A DNA stretch of 64,000 nt from Acidaminobacterium chupaoyuni (GCA_047936785.1 CP176394.1); one strand, 5' to 3'. Counted from the first letter of the stretch, positions 25,505 to 34,571 are shown. Numbers and translations are program-made. Notes: generated by a model from the sequence alone, not told the origin.

Positions 25505-26833
25505 TTATTCTGTGATCTCGCCATAAAGCTCTGCGCCGACGCCGCTTTCGATCTTCACCTGAACAAAAGTGCCTTCGGCCACTTCTTCCTCGGAATAGAA
25601 ATAAACGATGCCGTCTACCTCGGGGGAATCCATATAGGTTCTGCCAAAATACAGCTCATGGTCTTCATCATAGCCGCAGCAAAGCACGGTTTGAACCGAA
25701 TCCACCAAAGTCTGCGAAAATTGATCCATCACGGCATCCTGCAGATCCAGCAGAGTTTGCAGCCGCTGCTGTTTCACCGTTTCCTCGATCTGATCGGGCA
25801 TTTCGGCCGCCACAGAACCTTCTTCGCGGGAATAGGCAAACACGCCTGCGCGCTCCAGCTTATATTCATCTAAAAAGCGATAAAGCTCTGTAAATTCTTC
25901 TTCGGTTTCGCCGGGAAAGCCCACGATGAGCGAAGTTCTGATCACCGCATCAGGGAACATTTCACGAATTTTCGTCACTCTCTGGCGAATCAGTTCCCCA
26001 TCGCCGCGCCGGTTCATGCTTTTTAAAACGCGGTCGCTGATGTGCTGCATGGGGATATCAAAATAGTGCAGCGCCTTGGGGTTGCGCGCCATCACTTCCA
26101 AAAGCTCATCATCCAGCTCATCGGGATAAAGATAATGGATGCGCACCCATTCGATGCCGTCTATGGCGCAAAGCGCTTCCACCAGCTGGGGCAGCGTTCT
26201 TTTGCCGTAAAGATCCGTTCCGTAACGGGTGGTATCCTGGGCGATCAGCATCAGTTCTTTGCAGCCCTCGGCGGCAAGCCGGCGCGCTTCTTCCAGAATA
26301 TGCTCCATCGTGCGGCTGCGGAACGGGCCGCGCAGCGAAGGGATCACGCAATAGGCGCAATGGTTGTTGCAGCCTTCGGCGATGCGCAGATAAGCGGAAT
26401 AGGGCTTTGTCAAAAGCACACGGCCGCCTTCCAGCGCCGCTTCCGCGCTGGAACGCAGATAGGCCTTCTTTTGGCCCTCCAGCGCGCTTTTCACCGCTTC
26501 TGCGATATCGGTATAACTGCCTGTGCCGCAAACGGCATCCAGTTCGGGCAGTTCTTTTAAAATTTCATCGGCATATCGCTCTACCAGACAGCCGGTGGCG
26601 ATCAGCGCCTTGAGCCGGCCCTGTTTTTTCATCTCGGCCGTTTCCAAAATCGTGTCGATCGCTTCCTGTTTCGCCGCGTCGATAAACCCGCAGGTGTTCA
26701 CGATGGCCACATCGGCCATGCTGAGATCTTCTGTGATCTCCATCCCTTCCTGGCGCAGCAGCTGCAGCATTTGCTCGGAATTCACCAGATTTTTGGCGCA
26801 TCCGAGAGAATTCATGTGTATTTTTATGGGCAC
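25505..26833 (-). CDS. rimO: Ribosomal protein S12 methylthiotransferase
   Basis: 442 residues. The N-terminal MTTase domain has SLGCAKNLVNSE and VNTCGFI, the radical-SAM core has CNNHCAYC (CxxxCxxC), and a C-terminal TRAM domain (~370-440) completes the RimO/MiaB architecture. SLGCAKN with D/E-rich partners is the RimO version. It adds a methylthio group to Asp of ribosomal protein S12 using two 4Fe-4S clusters. GTG at 26833 is preferred, 10 bases after AGGAGG; this site lies inside recX, which rimO overlaps by 10 bases. A TTG further upstream precedes the ribosome site and is unlikely. Confidence 0.94.
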   Translation of the reverse strand: MPIKIHMNSLGCAKNLVNSEQMLQLLRQEGMEITEDLSMADVAIVNTCGFIDAAKQEAIDTILETAEMKKQGRLKALIATGCLVERYADEILKELPELDAVCGTGSYTDIAEAVKSALEGQKKAYLRSSAEAALEGGRVLLTKPYSAYLRIAEGCNNHCAYCVIPSLRGPFRSRTMEHILEEARRLAAEGCKELMLIAQDTTRYGTDLYGKRTLPQLVEALCAIDGIEWVRIHYLYPDELDDELLEVMARNPKALHYFDIPMQHISDRVLKSMNRRGDGELIRQRVTKIREMFPDAVIRTSLIVGFPGETEEEFTELYRFLDEYKLERAGVFAYSREEGSVAAEMPDQIEETVKQQRLQTLLDLQDAVMDQFSQTLVDSVQTVLCCGYDEDHELYFGRTYMDSPEVDGIVYFYSEEEVAEGTFVQVKIESGVGAELYGEITE

Positions 26834-27300
26834 GGTTCGTTTTCCTCCTGATTGCAATAGATATCCAGCGCCGCGTTGATCTGTTCCCAGCTGAAGCCAC
26901 GCCGATAAAGGCCGTTGGCCGCTTTGCGCAGCACTTTTTGATCTGTTTTATCGCTGCGTATCGTTTTTTCCAGATACCGCAGCATCTGCTCGGCGCAGGG
27001 TTCGAAATCGGCGGTGGCTTCCTGCGCCACTTCTTTCGGAACCCCCTTGCGATGCAGCTCCTGCATCACCTTCTGGCGGCCAAAACCGCGCCCCGCATAA
27101 TGTCGAAGGATCATTTGGGCATATTCCGCGTCGTTGATGGCGTTCATCTCTTTCAGGCGGGCCACCGCATAATCGATGGCGTCTTCCTCAAATTCCTTTG
27201 CGCGCAGCTTTTCACGCAGCTGGCTTTCAGCAAGCATGCGCGGCGCCAGCACACGGGCCGCATAATCCAGCGCTTTTTTTCGGGTTTCCTGCTGATCCAT
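26824..27300 (-). CDS. recX: RecA regulator RecX
   Basis: 158 residues, all-helical, with the three-helix repeats typical of RecX: LAPRMLAESQLREKLRAKEFEEDAIDYAVARLKEMNAINDAEYAQ and GFGRQKVMQELHRKGVPKEV. RecX binds in the RecA filament groove and limits recombinase activity. It starts 2 bases after the recA stop and overlaps rimO at its end, so it should follow SOS induction of recA. There is no separate promoter. Confidence 0.9.
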   Translation of the reverse strand: MDQQETRKKALDYAARVLAPRMLAESQLREKLRAKEFEEDAIDYAVARLKEMNAINDAEYAQMILRHYAGRGFGRQKVMQELHRKGVPKEVAQEATADFEPCAEQMLRYLEKTIRSDKTDQKVLRKAANGLYRRGFSWEQINAALDIYCNQEENEPCP

Positions 27301-27302
27301 GA

Positions 27303-28415
27303 TTACTCTTTATCGTCTTCGAAATCATCGGCGAAAACTTCCACGCCGCCCTTTGCCGCGCTCTTGCCGGCGGATTTTGCGGGCGCGGCCGCGGTTTCGG
27401 CGGAAGCGGTGTTTTTCGCGTCTTCCTGCTTGTTTTGATTGAGCAGAATTTCTTTGATCTTCTTTTCCAAAGCGTCGGCTTCATCGGGATGCTCGCGGAA
27501 ATATTGTTTTGCCGCGTCGCGCCCCTGGCCCAAGCGGTTCTCGCCCATCGAATACCATGCGCCGCTTTTTTGCACCAGATCGAATTTTGTGCCCAGATCC
27601 ACCAGTTCGCCCACTTTTGAAATGCCTTCGCCATACATGATATCGAATTCCGCTTCTTTGAACGGCGGCGCCATTTTGTTTTTGACCACTTTCGCGCGGG
27701 TTCTGCTGCCGATATTGGTCGTGCCGTTTTTGATATGTTCCGTGCGGCGGATCTCCAAACGAACGCTGGAATAGAATTTCAGCGCGCGGCCGCCCGTTGT
27801 GACTTCGGGGTTGCCGTAAACGACGCCCACTTTTTCACGCAGCTGGTTGATGAAGATCACCACGCAGTTGCCTTTGGCGATGGCACCCGCAAGCTTTCTG
27901 AGCGCCTGCGACATCAGGCGGGCATGCAGGCCCACGAAAGAATCGCCCATATCTCCTTCGATTTCAGCGCGGGGAACCAGCGCCGCCACGCTATCCACAA
28001 CGATCACATCCACAGCGCCGCTGCGAACCAGAGCTTCGGTGATTTCAAGCGCCTGCTCGCCCGTATCGGGCTGAGAAACCAGCAAACGGTCGATATCCAC
28101 GCCCAGCGCCTTGGCATAAACCGGGTCTAAGGCGTGTTCCGCGTCGATAAACGCGGCCTCGCCGCCTTCTTTTTGGGCCGAAGCCACCACATGAAGCGCC
28201 ATGGTCGTTTTGCCGGAAGATTCCGGCCCATAGATCTCAACGATTCTGCCGCGGGGCAGGCCGCCGATGCCCAGCGCAATATCCAAACCGATAGAGCCCG
28301 TGGGGATCGCTTCCACATTCATTGCTGTATTTTCACCCAGACGCATCACGGAACCTTTGCCATATTGCTTTTCGATCTGCGCCAGTGCTGTTTCCAATGC
28401 TTTTTTCTTATCCAA
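27303..28415 (-). CDS. recA: Recombinase RecA
   Basis: 370 residues: Walker A GPESSGKTT, LLVSQPDTGEQALEI, the L1/L2 DNA-binding region around FINQLREKVGVVYGNPEVTTGGRALKFYSSVRLEIRR, and an acidic C-tail. RecA drives homologous recombination and stimulates LexA self-cleavage. The start appears to be TTG at 28415: AAGGAGG lies 8 bases upstream and the protein then begins DKKKALETALAQIEKQYGKGSVM as in the family. The promoter overlaps a LexA box. The C-terminal tail is Ala/Lys/Asp-rich, within normal variation. There is no intein. Confidence 0.98.
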   Translation of the reverse strand: MDKKKALETALAQIEKQYGKGSVMRLGENTAMNVEAIPTGSIGLDIALGIGGLPRGRIVEIYGPESSGKTTMALHVVASAQKEGGEAAFIDAEHALDPVYAKALGVDIDRLLVSQPDTGEQALEITEALVRSGAVDVIVVDSVAALVPRAEIEGDMGDSFVGLHARLMSQALRKLAGAIAKGNCVVIFINQLREKVGVVYGNPEVTTGGRALKFYSSVRLEIRRTEHIKNGTTNIGSRTRAKVVKNKMAPPFKEAEFDIMYGEGISKVGELVDLGTKFDLVQKSGAWYSMGENRLGQGRDAAKQYFREHPDEADALEKKIKEILLNQNKQEDAKNTASAETAAAPAKSAGKSAAKGGVEVFADDFEDDKE

Positions 28416-28453
28416 TTGAGTTGCCTCCTTATTTCCATGTTTCGGATAGCATC

Positions 28454-28492
28454 AGTATACTATGCGCCACCGAAAAATGCAACATTTGTTCG
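28454..28492 (-). promoter_or_regulatory. recA promoter with overlapping LexA (SOS) box
   Basis: On the minus strand, CGAACAAATGTTGC (28479-28492) matches 13 of 14 positions of the Firmicute LexA consensus CGAACRNRYGTTYC. Its last four bases are part of the -35 TTGCAT (28477-28482). After 17 bp comes the -10 TATACT (28454-28459). LexA bound here would block RNA polymerase directly. lexA itself is not in the window. Confidence 0.87.
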
Positions 28493-28508
28493 ATTTTCCA
28501 AAAGAATT

Positions 28509-29366
28509 TTATTGCACAGCGGTAACAACGCGTTCGACCCCCGCGAGATCGGAAATCACTTCCACCGAGCGGAACCCGGCTTCCTGCAAGATCTGTTCCA
28601 CCTGTTCATGCTGGCCGATGCCGCATTCAAACGCCAGCATCCCGCCGGCTGTCAGCGCACCCTTGAAGCCTTGTGTGACGCGGCGATAAAAATCAAGACC
28701 GTCTTCGCCGCCATCCAGCGCCAGATGCGGCTCAAAATCCTTCACGCTGTGGTCGAGGGTCAGCACTTCCGCGCTGGGGATATAGGGCGGGTTGCAAACG
28801 ATCAGATTAAATTTTCCCAAAGCCGGCTGGCAGGGTTCTTTTGCATCCTGCTCCACCGTGATGCCGCGAAAAGTCAGGCGATGCTTTACCAGATTGTCTT
28901 TTGTCACCTGCAGCGCGTCTTCGGAAATATCGGCGAAGACGCCGCTGATGGTATCGGGCAGATTTTTCAAAAGCGCGATGCCCACGCATCCGCTGCCGCA
29001 GCAAAGATCGAGGATGCGGCCGCGTTCGCGGTCTTTAAAGAATTTCAGCCCTGCATCCACCAGTGTTTCGGTGTCGGCTCTGGGGATCAGCACCTGCGGC
29101 GTCAGCTCAAATGTAAGCGAATAAAAATCCCATTCGCCGATGATATGTGCCAGCGGTTCTCCGGAAAGCCTTCTTTCTTTCAGCGCTTCCAGTCTGGCCA
29201 GCTGTTCATCGAATAAAAAACTGCCGCTGCGTTCGTTCAGTTCTTCCCGCGGGATCTCCAACGCATAAGCCAAAAGTTCTTTTGCTTCAAGGGGCGCAGA
29301 AAGAATGCCTTGATGGCGCAGCTCATTTCTCAAATCAAGATACACATCACTAATGGTATTCACCAT
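28509..29366 (-). CDS. prmC: Release-factor glutamine methyltransferase PrmC (HemK)
   Basis: 285 residues. The helical N-terminal substrate domain is followed by a Rossmann methylase with the SAM loop ILDLCCGSGCVGIAL and the NPPY motif in LIVCNPPYIPS, both diagnostic. It methylates the Gln of the GGQ loop in RF1 and RF2 and so speeds translation termination. It follows the YqhQ-like gene by 7 bases and ends the lipoprotein/two-component/YqhQ run. In many Firmicutes prmC sits after yqhQ and prfA; prfA is not here. Confidence 0.94.
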   Translation of the reverse strand: MVNTISDVYLDLRNELRHQGILSAPLEAKELLAYALEIPREELNERSGSFLFDEQLARLEALKERRLSGEPLAHIIGEWDFYSLTFELTPQVLIPRADTETLVDAGLKFFKDRERGRILDLCCGSGCVGIALLKNLPDTISGVFADISEDALQVTKDNLVKHRLTFRGITVEQDAKEPCQPALGKFNLIVCNPPYIPSAEVLTLDHSVKDFEPHLALDGGEDGLDFYRRVTQGFKGALTAGGMLAFECGIGQHEQVEQILQEAGFRSVEVISDLAGVERVVTAVQ

Positions 29367-29373
29367 ATTCTTC

Positions 29374-30312
29374 TTACCACCTGTCTTCTCCGATATTTTC
29401 GGGGATCACGCTTTTCAGCGCCTCGATCCCCACTTCGATCATGCCGTCATCCGGTTCATAGGTTGTAAAACGCTGTAAAAACAGCCCCGGGGCCCGCAGC
29501 ATTTTGGAAAAGCCGTTGTCGTGGCGGCCTACCCAGCGGTTGATCTCATAGCTGATGCCCACCACCACCGGCAGCAGCACCAGACGCATCACCATGCGCA
29601 TCCAGGGGTTTGTCCAGGATACCACCGAAAAAACCAGAATGCTGATGATCATCACCACGAACAAAAAGCTTGTGCCGCACCGGGGATGAAAACGGCTGTG
29701 GCGGCGCACATTTTCCACCGTCAGCTCTTCGCCGCTTTCATAACAGGCGATGGTTTTATGTTCGGCGCCGTGATACATATAAGTGCGTTTGATATCACTT
29801 TGTTTCGAAGTGATGATAATGAACGCGAGAAAAATAAAAATCCTCACGCCGCCCTCCAGCAGATTGCGCGCCACCACCGAGCTGGTCTCGCTGACGAAAA
29901 AACCGGCCAGCAGCGTGGGCAGCAGGATAAACAGGCCGACAGGCAGCAAAATGCCCATCATCAGGGCAAAGCCCATCATCAGTTTATCCAGTTTCTGCGC
30001 GCCCAATTTTCTTTCGAGCCATTTTTCAAAGCGCGAAGGCTCTTCATCGCTTTCCGCAAAAAAATCGGCGGAATAGGTCAGCGCGGCAAGGCCGAATTTC
30101 ATCGAGTTCCAGAAATTCACCACGCCACGCGCCAAAGGCAGGCGCGCCACGGGGTTTTTCACCGCGGTGCCCACCTCTTCGATTTTATTGATCAATTCTC
30201 CCTGTTGGTTGCGCACCACAATGGAAGTTTTTTGGGGGCCGCGCATCAGAATGCCTTCGATCAGCGCCTGCCCGCCGATGGTGGTTTTATATTGTTCCTG
30301 CCGGTTTGTCAT
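29374..30312 (-). CDS. DUF1385 membrane protein (YqhQ-like)
   Basis: 312 residues. The N-terminus IGGQALIEGILMRGPQK is the family hallmark, followed by several membrane helices and the block YMYHGAEHKTIACYESGEELTVENVRRHSRFHPRCGTSFLF with conserved His and Cys residues that could bind a metal. Biochemical role unknown; the family is widespread in Firmicutes near prmC or prfA. ATG at 30312 follows GCGGAGG and lies within the end of the kinase gene (26-base overlap). It is therefore translated from the same message as the two-component system. Confidence 0.9.
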   Translation of the reverse strand: MTNRQEQYKTTIGGQALIEGILMRGPQKTSIVVRNQQGELINKIEEVGTAVKNPVARLPLARGVVNFWNSMKFGLAALTYSADFFAESDEEPSRFEKWLERKLGAQKLDKLMMGFALMMGILLPVGLFILLPTLLAGFFVSETSSVVARNLLEGGVRIFIFLAFIIITSKQSDIKRTYMYHGAEHKTIACYESGEELTVENVRRHSRFHPRCGTSFLFVVMIISILVFSVVSWTNPWMRMVMRLVLLPVVVGISYEINRWVGRHDNGFSKMLRAPGLFLQRFTTYEPDDGMIEVGIEALKSVIPENIGEDRW

Positions 30313-31804
30313 CGTTTCCTCCGCTCTGCGAGGTCATCGGCAGACGAATCACCACCGTTGTTCCTTCGCCATATACACTTTCGATATCCATTTTGCCGTC
30401 GTGCATTGCCACGATCTCATCGCAAACGGCAAGGCCGATGCCCGCGCCGCGCTGGCGTGAACTGCCCTTGAAAAACTTTTCTTTCACCAGCGGCAGCTCT
30501 TCGGCGGGAATCCCCTGCCCGTAATCGCGGATGCGCACCACCGCCATGCCGCCTTCGGGGCGAATATCCAGATCGATCTTTTTCCCGCTCTGGCCATATT
30601 TCGCCGCGTTGTCGATCACATTCAAAAACACCTGGCGCAAACGGTTTCGATCGCCATTGATGATCACGGGGTCTTCCGGTTCGGTATAGTGGACTTCCAT
30701 CCCTTCCTGCTTGAGCATTTCGGTATAAACGAACACGGCGTCATATAATTCGCCGCGCAGATCGAACAATTCGGTCTGCAGCTTCAATCTGCCGCTTTCG
30801 ATGCGTGAGAAATCCAGCAATTCTTCCACCATCTGCGAAAGGCGCGTGGTCTCTTTTTTGATAATGCCCAGCCCCAGTTTCACGGTGTGGGGGTCATCCA
30901 GATCGTTTTCGATGGTTTCTGTCCAGCCGCCGATGGCCGTCAAAGGCGTTCGCAGTTCATGGGAAACAGAAGAAATGAAATCATTCTTCAGCTTTTCCAT
31001 GCGGGCGATCTCGCTTGACATATGGTTCAGTGTAGAGCAAAGTTCGCCCAGCTCATCGTTGAATTCCATTTCCAGACGCACGCCATACTGCCCCTGCCCC
31101 AGTTTCTTGGCAAGATCATTGATCTTCAAAACAGGGTTCACGATGGAATGGATGAAGAACTGGTTCGTCACAAAGATCAAAACCAAAACCACCACAGCGC
31201 CGCTGAACAGCAGCAGATAGATCCTGCTGACCTGCCGATCCAGCAGTTTCAGCGAAGAAACATATCTCACCGCGCCGATCAGCGTTCCGTTTTGCTGATA
31301 AACCGGCGCCGAAACAGCCATAATGCGTTCTTCCGTCAACGGGTCATACCCGGTGAAATCCGCCGGTTCGCCTGTTTGCAGGCATTGGGAAACATCGGTG
31401 GTGGCGGGCACAAACCCCGCCAGCAGGCCGGTGGAAGAAAACATCACGCGGCCATAAGCATCGATGACCTGCATTTCCATTTTATCTTTATAGCTGAAAT
31501 TCGTGGTTTCCTGATCGGCATAATGATAAAACTCGTTATAGGTCGAGGTCATATAGCGGTTAAGATATTGCGAAGTGGAATTGGCGCGGCTCTTCAAGCT
31601 GTTATAAAGCGAATCAAAATAATAGTTTGTGGTGGCGGCCCCCGCGGCGATGAAAATGATCGCCAGCAGCAGCACGACGATGCTCAGGTTGTTTAACAGC
31701 CAGCGCCGCTTGATGCCGCTGGGCACCAGTTTTTCGATTTGAAGTTTTAAGCTGTGCTGTTCCTGTTTTTTATTTTCTTCCATGCTTTCTCTTCGCCCCG
31801 TCAT
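30287..31804 (-). CDS. Membrane sensor histidine kinase
   Basis: About 505 residues. Two membrane helices (near residues 35-60 and 185-210) flank an extracytoplasmic sensor domain. A HAMP linker follows (NPVLKINDLAKKLGQGQYGVRLEMEF), then the HisKA box SSVSHELRTPLTAIGG and an ATPase domain with N box (FLNVIDNAAKYG), DYGQGI (G1) and GAGIGLAVC (G2). ATG at 31804 overlaps the regulator stop as ATGA and is chosen for that coupling; ATG at 31783 is an alternative with a weak GAAGAG site. Kinase and regulator follow a VCBS-type lipoprotein, which may serve as an accessory sensor. Confidence 0.9.
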   Translation of the reverse strand: MTGRRESMEENKKQEQHSLKLQIEKLVPSGIKRRWLLNNLSIVVLLLAIIFIAAGAATTNYYFDSLYNSLKSRANSTSQYLNRYMTSTYNEFYHYADQETTNFSYKDKMEMQVIDAYGRVMFSSTGLLAGFVPATTDVSQCLQTGEPADFTGYDPLTEERIMAVSAPVYQQNGTLIGAVRYVSSLKLLDRQVSRIYLLLFSGAVVVLVLIFVTNQFFIHSIVNPVLKINDLAKKLGQGQYGVRLEMEFNDELGELCSTLNHMSSEIARMEKLKNDFISSVSHELRTPLTAIGGWTETIENDLDDPHTVKLGLGIIKKETTRLSQMVEELLDFSRIESGRLKLQTELFDLRGELYDAVFVYTEMLKQEGMEVHYTEPEDPVIINGDRNRLRQVFLNVIDNAAKYGQSGKKIDLDIRPEGGMAVVRIRDYGQGIPAEELPLVKEKFFKGSSRQRGAGIGLAVCDEIVAMHDGKMDIESVYGEGTTVVIRLPMTSQSGGNDDKPAGTI

Positions 31805-32487
31805 GCTTCCCATTTGTAGCCGAAGCCCCAAATGGTGGATATGAACTTCGGCGTTGCCGGGTCATTTTCGATTTTCAGGCGCAGGCGGCGGATATTGACA
31901 TCGACCACCTTCAGATCGCCGTGATAATCGCTGCCCCAAACAGCGTTCATGATATCATCGCGCGAAAGCGCGCGGCCGCGATTTTCCAGAAAGTTTTTTA
32001 CGATCAAATATTCCACCTGGGTCAGATCCACGCGCTCGCCGTTTTTCTTCAGTTCGCGGCTGCGGGTGTTCAGCGAAAACGGGCCGGATGTGATGGAATC
32101 TGCGCTGAACGCGCCCGCGTTGAGGCGGCGGTAAAGGGCTTCTGTTCGGGCCACCAGTTCCACCACGGAAAAGGGCTTCACCACATAATCATCGGCGCCT
32201 GTCATGAACCCGTTGATCTTATCGGTTTCCTGCGACATGGCGGTGAGCATGATGATGCCCATACGGCTGCCGCTGCCGCGGATGCGGCGGCAGACTTCAA
32301 ACCCATCGATATCGGGCAGCATCACATCCAGGATCGCCACATCGATATCATTATGGTTGCGCACATAGGCCACGGCTTCTTCGCCCAGCGCGAATTCTGC
32401 CGTTTCAAAACCCGCGCGTTTCAGGTTGATCACCACAAAACTGCGGATGTTATCTTCATCTTCTAAGATCAATGCTTTTTTTGACAT
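31801..32487 (-). CDS. OmpR-family response regulator
   Basis: 228 residues. The receiver domain has the LEDED acidic pocket, phospho-acceptor Asp54 in AILDVMLPDIDG and Lys in VVKPFS. The winged-helix output domain contains LSRDDIMNAVWGSDYHGDLKVVDVNIRRLRLKIE. The start codon shares one base with the stop of the lipoprotein gene (TAATG), and the stop overlaps the kinase start, so all three are translationally coupled. GGAGGG provides the ribosome site. Target genes are unknown; no matching operator was recognised upstream of the operon. Confidence 0.92.
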   Translation of the reverse strand: MSKKALILEDEDNIRSFVVINLKRAGFETAEFALGEEAVAYVRNHNDIDVAILDVMLPDIDGFEVCRRIRGSGSRMGIIMLTAMSQETDKINGFMTGADDYVVKPFSVVELVARTEALYRRLNAGAFSADSITSGPFSLNTRSRELKKNGERVDLTQVEYLIVKNFLENRGRALSRDDIMNAVWGSDYHGDLKVVDVNIRRLRLKIENDPATPKFISTIWGFGYKWEA

Positions 32488-33863
32488 TAGTTATATCCCT
32501 CCATGCCCCACTCTTTGGTAATCATATGGAAACAAGACTGCATTTCTTCCTCGGTCAGCGTATATTGCCCATAATTGTTGGCCGGGATGGAATAAGCAAA
32601 AATCGTGTTGGAAGTTTCTTTCAGCAGGCCCATGCCGCTGTTTTCAAAATATTCCCGCCGGCTGTCGCCTGTGAACGCATAGATGTTCAAAAGCGTGTTG
32701 GTTTCATCGGGCTCTAAACGATATTCGCCGTTTTTTCTGCCCGCCGGCGGCACAAAGAAGATCGTCTTGCTGATGCCGGCTTCGTTTTTCTTCAGCACAG
32801 TCACATTCTCGCCCCAGCGTTCCGGCCAAAGGAAGAACCAGTCTTCGGCGGTGGAATGGAAAGTGGTCATCACAAGCTGTGTCTGGTTATCGGGCAAAAA
32901 TCTTGTCCATTTGAGTTTCCATCGTGTTTCGGAAGAATTGGGGTCGCCATATCCCGGCAGCATGGTCGCCAGCGGAATTTCATAGATCCCGTCGCCATCC
33001 ATATCGCGGCATTGCACGCTGACCTGTCGCCAGGTGCTGCTGCTGGTCATGCTGTCCATATCCATTGTGGCGTTGTGGAAACTGCCGTTGCGATATTTCA
33101 CGATATCGGTCAGATATCCGCCGGTGTTCATCAGGCTATCCACATAAAGCGCGCGGCCCGAATCGCTTGTGATGCCCTCTGTGATGGCCACCACATTCTT
33201 GATATCGGCGGAAAGGGCGGTTTCCGTCAGCTGAGTGCAGCTTTCGCCCATAAAGCCATAGGCCGCGATGCTCATGGCGTTTGTGCCGCGGTCATAAGAA
33301 ATGGTCACGATCTCTTCCACACCGTCGCCATCCAGATCATTGATCGACATATTGGCATATTTCACCGTCAGCGCATCGATCAGGCCGTCTTTGCCCACCA
33401 TATGCACCGTCATGCCATAAGAGGTGTTATCTTCGCCCGCCCAGCACAGCACGATGGCCACCGAGCCGTTGGGGCTGCTTTTCACATAATGCACTTCGCG
33501 AAGATATTTGCCATAACCTTTGGTATGGCCGATCTCTTTATAACCTTCGCCCTGCTTTTTATGGATATACACCGAATATTCGCCGCTGGTGGCGCTGCGG
33601 AAAAACGAAATGGTTTCATCGTTCCCGTCGCCGTCAACATCCACAAGCTGCACCGCCTGGCGGTTGGGTCCGTCTTCCGCCACCGCATAGGTGAAGCCCT
33701 TGGCCAGAATATCATCTAATTTTTTTTGAAGGGTGACATATTCCCCGGGCAGCTTTGGCAGCGAAGCCAGGCCATCGCCGCTTTCAATGGAACAGCCCGT
33801 TAAAAATACCGTGCAAAACAGCAGGCAGCCCGCCGCTATGCGTCGTAATGCTTTTTTCTCCAC
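32487..33863 (-). CDS. Lipoprotein with VCBS/FG-GAP-type DxDGDG motifs
   Basis: 458 residues. The signal peptide ends in a lipobox, LTGC (Cys at residue 24), so the protein should be lipid-anchored outside the membrane. Three calcium-loop motifs (DVDGDGND, DLDGDGVE, DMDGDGIY) sit in a beta-rich body, as in FG-GAP/VCBS beta-propeller blades. GTG at 33863 is the start, with GAGG 7 bases upstream. It is the first gene of a tightly overlapping set with a response regulator and kinase; an accessory sensory role is inferred from this, not known. Confidence 0.8.
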   Translation of the reverse strand: MEKKALRRIAAGCLLFCTVFLTGCSIESGDGLASLPKLPGEYVTLQKKLDDILAKGFTYAVAEDGPNRQAVQLVDVDGDGNDETISFFRSATSGEYSVYIHKKQGEGYKEIGHTKGYGKYLREVHYVKSSPNGSVAIVLCWAGEDNTSYGMTVHMVGKDGLIDALTVKYANMSINDLDGDGVEEIVTISYDRGTNAMSIAAYGFMGESCTQLTETALSADIKNVVAITEGITSDSGRALYVDSLMNTGGYLTDIVKYRNGSFHNATMDMDSMTSSSTWRQVSVQCRDMDGDGIYEIPLATMLPGYGDPNSSETRWKLKWTRFLPDNQTQLVMTTFHSTAEDWFFLWPERWGENVTVLKKNEAGISKTIFFVPPAGRKNGEYRLEPDETNTLLNIYAFTGDSRREYFENSGMGLLKETSNTIFAYSIPANNYGQYTLTEEEMQSCFHMITKEWGMEGYN

Positions 33864-34012
33864 ATCAGAACCTCATTCCCATTGAGATCAGGTCAGCGAA
33901 AGCCGTCTTGCCATCGCTTCCATACCAAATCAGTATATCACACTTCCACTTGAAAAAAAACAGCCGAAAAAGCCTTTTGATGCCATTTTTTCATCTTCTC
34001 CGGGTAAGCAAA

Positions 34013-34057
34013 GCGGGCAGAGCGCAATGCTCTGCCCGCAAAAAGGCCGCAGCCTTT
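34013..34057 (-). terminator. Terminator region of the P-loop gene (two adjacent hairpins)
   Basis: AAAGGC/GCCTTT (34042-34057) is followed on the minus strand by TTTT, then by an 11-bp perfect stem GCGGGCAGAGC/GCTCTGCCCGC (34013-34039). Either could end the P-loop transcript. Confidence 0.6.
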
Positions 34058-34061
34058 ATTT

Positions 34062-34475
34062 TTAGAAATACTTCTTGATTTTATCGGTCGCTCTTGCAAT
34101 GTCAGTGCTGAGGCTCACGGTAAATTTCACACCTGTCTTTGCGTTGAAAGCATCCAGCTGCTCTAAGAATCTTTCGATCGCGGCCACATCGTCATTGTGC
34201 GAGATCTTCAAAGTGCTGTCGATAAAGATATGGGTGATATCATAATTGCCTGCATACATGCCTGTGACAAACGCAAACAAAGTTTCAAAGCTGTTGACGA
34301 AATCATATTCGGTAATATCCACCAGCTTTGCATTATGATTCAGATCGAAGCGAAGCTTTTGACCCATCTCGATGCATACCACATTGCCGGATTCATTTTC
34401 AACTGCATTATTTACAAGTTCAACTAAGTGTTTTGTTTTACCGCTGCCGGGCAGACCCATAAAAACTTTTACCAT
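34062..34475 (-). CDS. Small P-loop NTPase-like protein of unknown function
   Basis: 137 residues beginning VKVFMGLPGSGKTKHLVELVN, a clear Walker A (GLPGSGKT). A possible Walker B is HIFIDST near residue 90. No helicase, kinase or GTPase motif follows, so the biochemical role is open; such short proteins are sometimes labelled as PilT-like fragments without support. ATG at 34475 follows TAGGAGG. It has its own promoter (34507-34535) and terminator and is a stand-alone gene. Confidence 0.72.
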   Translation of the reverse strand: MVKVFMGLPGSGKTKHLVELVNNAVENESGNVVCIEMGQKLRFDLNHNAKLVDITEYDFVNSFETLFAFVTGMYAGNYDITHIFIDSTLKISHNDDVAAIERFLEQLDAFNAKTGVKFTVSLSTDIARATDKIKKYF

Positions 34476-34506
34476 AAGGAAGTACCTCCTAACTTTTGTT
34501 TATCAA

Positions 34507-34535
34507 ATGATATCATAAACAAACGCGGGTTACAA
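34507..34535 (-). promoter_or_regulatory. Promoter of the P-loop gene
   Basis: Minus strand TTGTAA (34530-34535), 17-bp spacer, TATCAT (34507-34512). Confidence 0.6.
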
Positions 34536-34571
34536 CCGATTTTTAGTAAATCTTTTCTATTTTGACGGTTT

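Noticed and set aside
28134..29216. Rightward 360-codon open frame across the recA-prmC junction
   Set aside because: It spans two conserved minus-strand genes and the recA promoter, and has no ribosome site.
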